Shown here: positions 59,201 to 64,000 of the stretch, one piece after another
Layout of the letters: every line of letters starts with the position of its first letter
Numbering within the stretch: position 1 is the stretch's first letter
NCBI GenBank assembly: GCA_017354895.1
Contig: CP071493.1
Coordinates: forward strand, 3,038,001-3,102,000
From: Podospora comata
Taxonomy: Eukaryota > Ascomycota > Sordariomycetes > Sordariales > Podosporaceae
DNA: 64,000 nt
Reading direction: 5' to 3'
The notes under the pieces: model-generated
What the model was told of the DNA's origin: nothing
What the model saw: the letters and a program-made list of their open reading frames with translations, nothing else
The model's database searches: none
Translations under genes and position numbers: made by a program

Positions 59201-61065
59201 ATGCACCTCAAGAGTTTGGACCACATGGGTATCCAAGTCAAGATCAGCGACAAGCGCAGCCTCTCTGCCAAACATCTCGTCGACAGTATCAAGACCAAGC
59301 ACGAAGAACAACGCCGTATCCGTCTTGCAAAGGGTCAAACCGCACGATACCAGTTTCTCTACAAGCTGGAAGACCAGGGTGTTCTCCTCGATTTACTTCG
59401 CCTTATGGTGGTCTACGTCAATAGCAATGGCGGACACAGCGGCGTGGAGAAGAGAAGGATCATCGAGTTCTTCGAGAAGTTTATTCCCACCTTCTTTGAC
59501 ATTCCCGACGAGAAGTTCCAGGAAAGAATCAACGACATCGAGGTGGAGTCCGCGGAAGAGGATGAGGATGACGGTACTCCTTTGGAGCTCACCAATGGCC
59601 GCAGTCGTCGAAATGGCAAGAAGTCCGACCTCCTTCGCGGCGTCTTGGATCCTGGCCGCAACGGCAGTCGTAGCAGAGGGCAGAAGGAGGGCAGTGCCGC
59701 CTCGGGCAGCAAGGAGACAACACCCGACGTTGGATCTGCGAACGAGGAAGAAATGCCTGACGCCCCAGAGGATGGCTCCGTTCCTGAGGTGTCGAATGGC
59801 CGCTGGCTTCCCACGATCCCACGACCTGCCATTGTCGATAAAAGCAAGGGTGATCCAGCGAATGACCTGGTCGATGTGGACGGCGAGTTGAAGGCAGACG
59901 CTCCATTCACCCGATCGGTCTACAACTTCTACTGCAACCAGACCATCTATGTCTTCTTCACCATCTTCACGACGTTATACAAGCGATTGTTGGATGTCAA
60001 GGAGAGCAGAGCGAGCGTTTTCGAGGAGATTGAGCGTGAGCAGGCTGAGAAGCCAGCCAAGACCTTGGGCACAGTTAACGGTGGCTTGAAGTTCTTTGAC
60101 CCCACTAACCCAGAGTCCTTCTGGCCAAAGACTGTCCAACTGATTGAGGACTACATTGGTGGTGAGGTTGATGAGAACCGGTACCAGGATGTGTTGCGTC
60201 ACTACTACCTCAAGAGGGGGTGGAAGTTGTACACCATTCAGGATGTCCTCAAGTCTCTGTGCCGTCTTGCGCTCCAGTGCAATAACCCGGACGCAAAAGG
60301 TGAGAAGGCCAAGGAACTAGTCAAGGCCTTCCTTGACAGCCGGGCGCAGAGCGAGACGAGTTTCCAGAATGAGATCAGCATGCGCAAGTTTGCCGAAAAG
60401 TGCATCAAGGATGGGGAGATGTTTGTCATTAGCTGGGTATGTTTCCCCTTCCGTGCCTAGTGTTTTTTCTTTATTTCACATCAGCTAACCCGTTTTTCCA
60501 GAACCCCAAGGGTAAATTCGCCACCACCCGCTGGCTCCAAAAGGACGAGACAACGTTTTACACGGACGAGATGGAGCGGGTGCAGCAGTGGCAGTACTAC
60601 ATCTCGTCGTACATCCGGATCGAGAACACGGAAGGGATTCCGCGGTCTCGGCTGCAAAAGGTGTTGCTGGAGCGGAACCTGCCCTCGGACGCTAAGGACT
60701 CCTCTGACGAAGGTTTCTCACCCAAGCCGCTGGTGTACTCTGAGAACCTGATTGTCCGGACCTGCCTCAACTCTTACAAGATGGTGTTTGAGCAGGGCAC
60801 TAGTGACTGCGCCGTCTACAGTACCGATTCGGCCAGGGAGGTTGAGGTGGACGGGGACGAGGACGCGGCACAGGCGATGTTTTCGGCGGAGTTGAGGGGG
60901 GAGAAGATCAAGGAGAGGTTGTTGATTAATAACCAGTGGATGAAGGGGCATAGTCATGATGAGGTGCAGAGGTCGAAGGATGATTTTCAGAGGTGGATGG
61001 ATGGGGTCGTTGGGGGGGTGGATGGAGGGGAGGGACAGGGGCAGGATGTGGCTATGGAGGGTTGA
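56212..61065 (+). CDS. SIN3: SIN3 transcriptional corepressor (Rpd3 complex scaffold)
   Basis: Sin3 scaffolds the Rpd3 histone deacetylase complexes, binding repressors through PAH domains. Exons 56212-56901, 56963-57063, 57127-57703, 57869-60436 and 60502-61065 encode 1499 residues. The N terminus is His/Pro/Gly-rich with a striking Arg-Asp/Arg-Glu repeat near residues 38-58. PAH1 begins about residue 231 ([20 protein letters not shown]), PAH2 about 443 ([12 protein letters not shown] then [17 protein letters not shown]) and PAH3 about 640 ([13 protein letters not shown]). The HDAC-interaction domain starts near 729 ([11 protein letters not shown]). The C-terminal Sin3 domain follows an acidic stretch and ends in a Gly/Asp-rich tail. 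The third intron (57704-57868) is 165 bases, three-divisible and stop-free; splicing it restores the conserved PAH2 helix. Confidence 0.97.
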
Positions 61066-62749
61066 GAGGGGGGGAAGGATATGGGTATGAACGGATGGAA
61101 CTGAATGGGCTTATGGAGTTGGGCGCATTTGTTCTTTCTCTTTGAGCAGATTTCACTTTTTTTTTTTCGAGAGGGTAAAAGAACGATATCCTGGGTGTTT
61201 TATGTTCCTTTTATACAAGAATACCTTAGTCGAGCGCCCCTTTTTACTTTTGCACATAAGTTTGTTGTTGAGCTACCCGGTTCGGTTCACTTGTTGATAC
61301 GATGGCGGGGAGGATGGGGGCTGTTTTTGGTGCGAGTTGGTATGTGACTATGGTTGGGAGGGTAGGGAAGTTGGAGAGGCAGAAACAAGAGCTTATAACT
61401 ATGGAGTTTTTTGATGAAAATGATGGTGGTTTGGGAGGGAGGGGAGAATTTGGCCGGTGAGGCGGGCGGGCGTTTGATATCTGTGATTAGACTTGACTGA
61501 CGGTCTTGATCTTGGGGGCTCTCCTATCTTTGTTTTTCTGTTCCTTGGAAGGGGTGGTGGTTATCTTTTGGGGGCAGGGTGTGATCTTTGCGAGCTTTGC
61601 TTAGCGGGTTTATAGGGGAATTCTTATATGATTCTGGGTGTGTTTTTGGCAATGTGTTGATGTGATGTGTGTACCTGCTCTTGAAGTCGCACATAGTTTT
61701 GGTTTTTATCACGTCCAGAGTGGTAGAACCTGGATGTGATGGTTTTGCTGGTTTGGGAGAGGTGGTGGGTGACTGCTGGGTTGGATGGGGGGAGTTGGTG
61801 TTTTGGCGATGTGGTTACTGTCTTGAGCCCTGGTGATGGACGTGCTAGGGCACCTTACCTCGGAAGATAGTTCCGGCAATTGTGTGAGAGAAAGTCTAGA
61901 ACATTCACCGGTCGGTATTAACTTGGGGCGTCATAGCCGCGTTGTGGCGGCCATGTGGGCTCTGGAAAAAGAAGTCATTTATTTTTTCTTGTTGAGGAGG
62001 TAACTACCGGTAGGGTAAATCCTTCTTGCTCTCATTTATCACGACCATTGGCATGACATCGTTACGGGGTTGTTGGGTGTGTGATCCGGGAAAGTGAGGG
62101 TATAGAAGGGAGTTTTAAGACCGTTGTGTGAGGTCATTTACGGGGCAGAATTTTCATGAAGCATCTGGGAACAGAAACGTGGCGATATCTTTTTCTAGTT
62201 TTCTCTTTGTCGAGATTCAGAGGAGCAACGAGAGAGGTGCGGTAAAATACCGGGTGACGTTGCCGGAGGGGGGAAGGTGGGTGGTAGTAGTAACGGTGAT
62301 TTGTGGGGAGGTGAGTGGGGGGGGGAAAGGGGAGAGGTGAATACGATATAAGGTAGGGGTTCAGGGGTATTTAGTTGAGGTACAGGCCTGTGTGTGGAGA
62401 TTGATTACGAGTGTGATAGAGGAAAAAATCGTTGGAGATGTTCAGAGTGGGTAGTGTAAGGTAGAGAGAAGAAATAATGTAGGGTGATTTGTTGCGGATA
62501 GGTAGCTGAGTCTGGCGAAGAGAGCGAGCGTGACGATATTCATTGCGAAGAGACAAAATGAAGAGGTTAAGCAGATAGCCCGATATGAGCACAAAGAATG
62601 GCTTCCCGCATTCCATAGACTAATTGATACACACAGACCCAACGACGCTCCCTGAATTCAACTTTTTTCACCCGCACTACCTGACCACCCCTTTTCACCC
62701 CCCCCTCCCCCCTTTTTTTTTTAAGCACCAGCAACCCTCGCTGTGTTCT
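61066..62749. other. Intergenic, 1.7 kb between convergent genes
   Basis: No gene is supported. The sequence is G/T-rich on the left and holds the 3' flanks of SIN3 and of the secreted protein on the right. Confidence 0.5.
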
Positions 62750-63541
62750 CTATGCCTGAGGCCTGACAGTGATAACAGGATACGTAGGAATCGGCACCGG
62801 CACAAGCCTGATGCTAGTGCTGACCGGCGGCCTGCAAGGAGGAGCAGTGAATGTAGGCCACGGCTTGCAGTCAGGGAAGCATCTGTTTTCTTGATCAGTC
62901 TCTTCATTTCCACCGGCAGGATACAAGGAAGAGGGAGAGGGGATCTTACCCGCCATACATCATCCCACACTCATTGATGTAATCAGCACAAACCGTCATT
63001 CCGCTCCCGTTGCAAGTCGAGGGCTTGGTAGTGGATGTCGGGATCTTGGTCGTCACGGGCTTGGGGGTAGTGGTCGGCTTAGGAGTAGTGGTAGGCTTCT
63101 TGGAGGTGGGGGTGGGCTTCTTGGAAGTGGTGGTAGCCTTGGCAGTGGTGGTGGTCTTCTTGGTGGTGGTAGTCGCCTTCCTGGTGGAGGTCGTCAAGGT
63201 GCGCTTGGAAGTTGTGCTGGTCGTCTTCTTGGTGGTAGCAGAGGGAGTCAACTGGACCACCTTGGTTGTGACGACAGTAGAGGTGGCCGGGCAAGCGGGC
63301 GGCTTGGGCTTCTGGTCGGCCTTGCAGACGTTGTAGCAGCTATTATGCTGTTAATGACTTGCTGACTTGAAAGAAGGAAAAAGAGGCAAAAATACCCGCC
63401 GTATTTGACACCACAAGCACTCAGGGCGTCAAAGCAGATGATCCCGTCCACACAAGGCTCCTCATCGGGCACATCAACAGGGGCTGCTACCGCCAACCCT
63501 CCCAAGACAACAAGAGAAGAAAACACTGTCGTCAGCTGCAT
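62750..63541 (-). CDS. Secreted protein with two six-cysteine modules and Thr/Lys linker
   Basis: I do not recognise the family. Exons 63541-63396, 63339-62950 and 62882-62750 encode 222 residues. MQLTTVFSSLVVLGGLAVA is a signal peptide. Module 1 (about residues 30-66) has cysteines C-x5-C-x6-C-x6-C-x3-C-x10-C, and module 2 (about 155-193) has C-x7-C-x6-C-x6-C-x3-C-x10-C. Both contain YGGC, and each is cut by an intron at the same phase-2 position, inside the second Gly codon of YGG. Between them lies a linker of about 80 residues made almost wholly of Thr, Lys, Ser and Pro, probably heavily O-mannosylated. After module 2 comes a Pro/Val/Ile-rich tail. Paired small Cys modules on a mucin-like stalk resemble carbohydrate-binding or wall-anchored proteins, but no ligand is shown. 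Confidence 0.82.
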
Positions 63542-64000
63542 GGTGATGATGGGGTCAAGTAAGAAAGCGGAGGCGTTCCAAGAGTCTAAGAAAGGAAGGT
63601 GAAGCGCAAGAAGCAAGGGGAATACGTGCTTGGGTTGACCGATGGCGAGGGACAAGACCAGACATATACGCTTATGCTGCACACACACGTAGGGCACTCA
63701 GACACACCCGCCCATCCACAAGCCAGGATCTGGTTACAGAAACCTCAGCTTGCCAGCAAGCCAAGAAAGCAGCTGGAATGTAACCATGGGCCATCTGTTG
63801 TTTCTCGTGTTTTCATAAACCCATAAACCTGCAACGGCCGGGTCTACTACCTTAGCTACGCTAGCTCAGGTAAGGATGTATAAAGAAGAGTAGCATGCTG
63901 GGTATTGACAATGGGATTCTTCCAGCCACTTGACATCAATCGTTGGTAGAGATTCATGCTACTACAGTGTCAAACGAGACGCCACAGAATGGAAGCCAAG
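63542..64000. other. 5' flank of the two-module secreted protein
   Basis: Likely promoter. No gene or strong motif is seen apart from a weak TTTATAC (minus strand, about 63876), which is far from the start codon. Confidence 0.4.

Noticed and set aside
50613-63541. A secondary-metabolite biosynthetic cluster around the secreted genes
   Set aside because: No synthase, tailoring oxidase or cluster-specific regulator is present; the genes are structural or hydrolytic plus SIN3.
1-64000. CRISPR arrays, bacterial operons, plasmid origins or riboswitches
   Set aside because: No regularly spaced repeats or operon-like layout. All genes are intron-bearing fungal types, and no riboswitch core such as the TPP element was seen.

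Overview
The window looks like nuclear chromosomal DNA of a filamentous ascomycete, most likely a sordariomycete and plausibly one of the Sordariales. Genes are broken by short introns of about 50-70 bases with GT(R)NGT donors, CTAAC-like branch points and YAG acceptors. Two tRNA genes carry introns just 3' of the anticodon. The protein families (Msb1/Mug8, Ted1/Cdc1, SIN3, GH18 and GH3 enzymes, small cysteine-rich secreted proteins) are typical of moulds, and one repeat-rich, AT-biased element recalls repeat-induced point mutation (RIP). The species cannot be fixed from the sequence alone.

Layout. 0.6-2.9 kb: an RBR-type E3 ubiquitin ligase on the minus strand. 3.6-5.1 kb: a non-autonomous terminal-inverted-repeat element with nested internal inverted repeats. 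It ends about 100 bases before a gene for the LYR-motif succinate dehydrogenase assembly factor SDHAF1/Sdh6. 5.8-8.9 kb: a very low-complexity protein of unknown function, followed by an intron-containing tRNA-Leu(CAG). 12.1-13.8 kb: an MFS sugar transporter (minus). 17.2-20.6 kb: MSH3. 22.3-24.9 kb: a tRNA-Val(UAC), mitochondrial ribosome recycling factor, and a convergent gene for an unrecognised mitochondrial protein. 31.0-34.0 kb: a GH3 beta-glucosidase with a PA14 insert. 36.2-38.4 kb: a Ted1/Cdc1-like metallophosphoesterase. 40.1-41.4 kb: uracil-DNA glycosylase. 45.3-48.8 kb: an Msb1/Mug8-type morphogenesis protein. 50.6-55.7 kb: a secretome island with a GH18 chitinase, three tandem paralogous cysteine-rich secreted peptides and a FAS1-domain protein. 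56.2-61.1 kb: the SIN3 corepressor. 62.7-63.5 kb: a secreted protein with two copies of a six-cysteine module around a Thr/Lys linker.

Functional links. MSH3 and UNG are replication-linked repair enzymes; both have perfect N-terminal PCNA-binding (PIP) boxes and MCB/E2F-like motifs upstream. The recycling factor and its convergent neighbour both look mitochondrial. The chitinase, cysteine-rich peptides and FAS1 protein would all be exported to the wall or medium. About 40% of the window is intergenic, including a 6.1-kb stretch (24.9-31.0 kb) in which no gene could be supported.

The most interesting unexplained items are the cysteine-rich trio, which share a two-codon first exon and an upstream motif; the duplicated Cys module whose introns sit at equivalent positions; the nested inverted-repeat element; and a repeated switch within genes from C-rich to G-rich sense strands.
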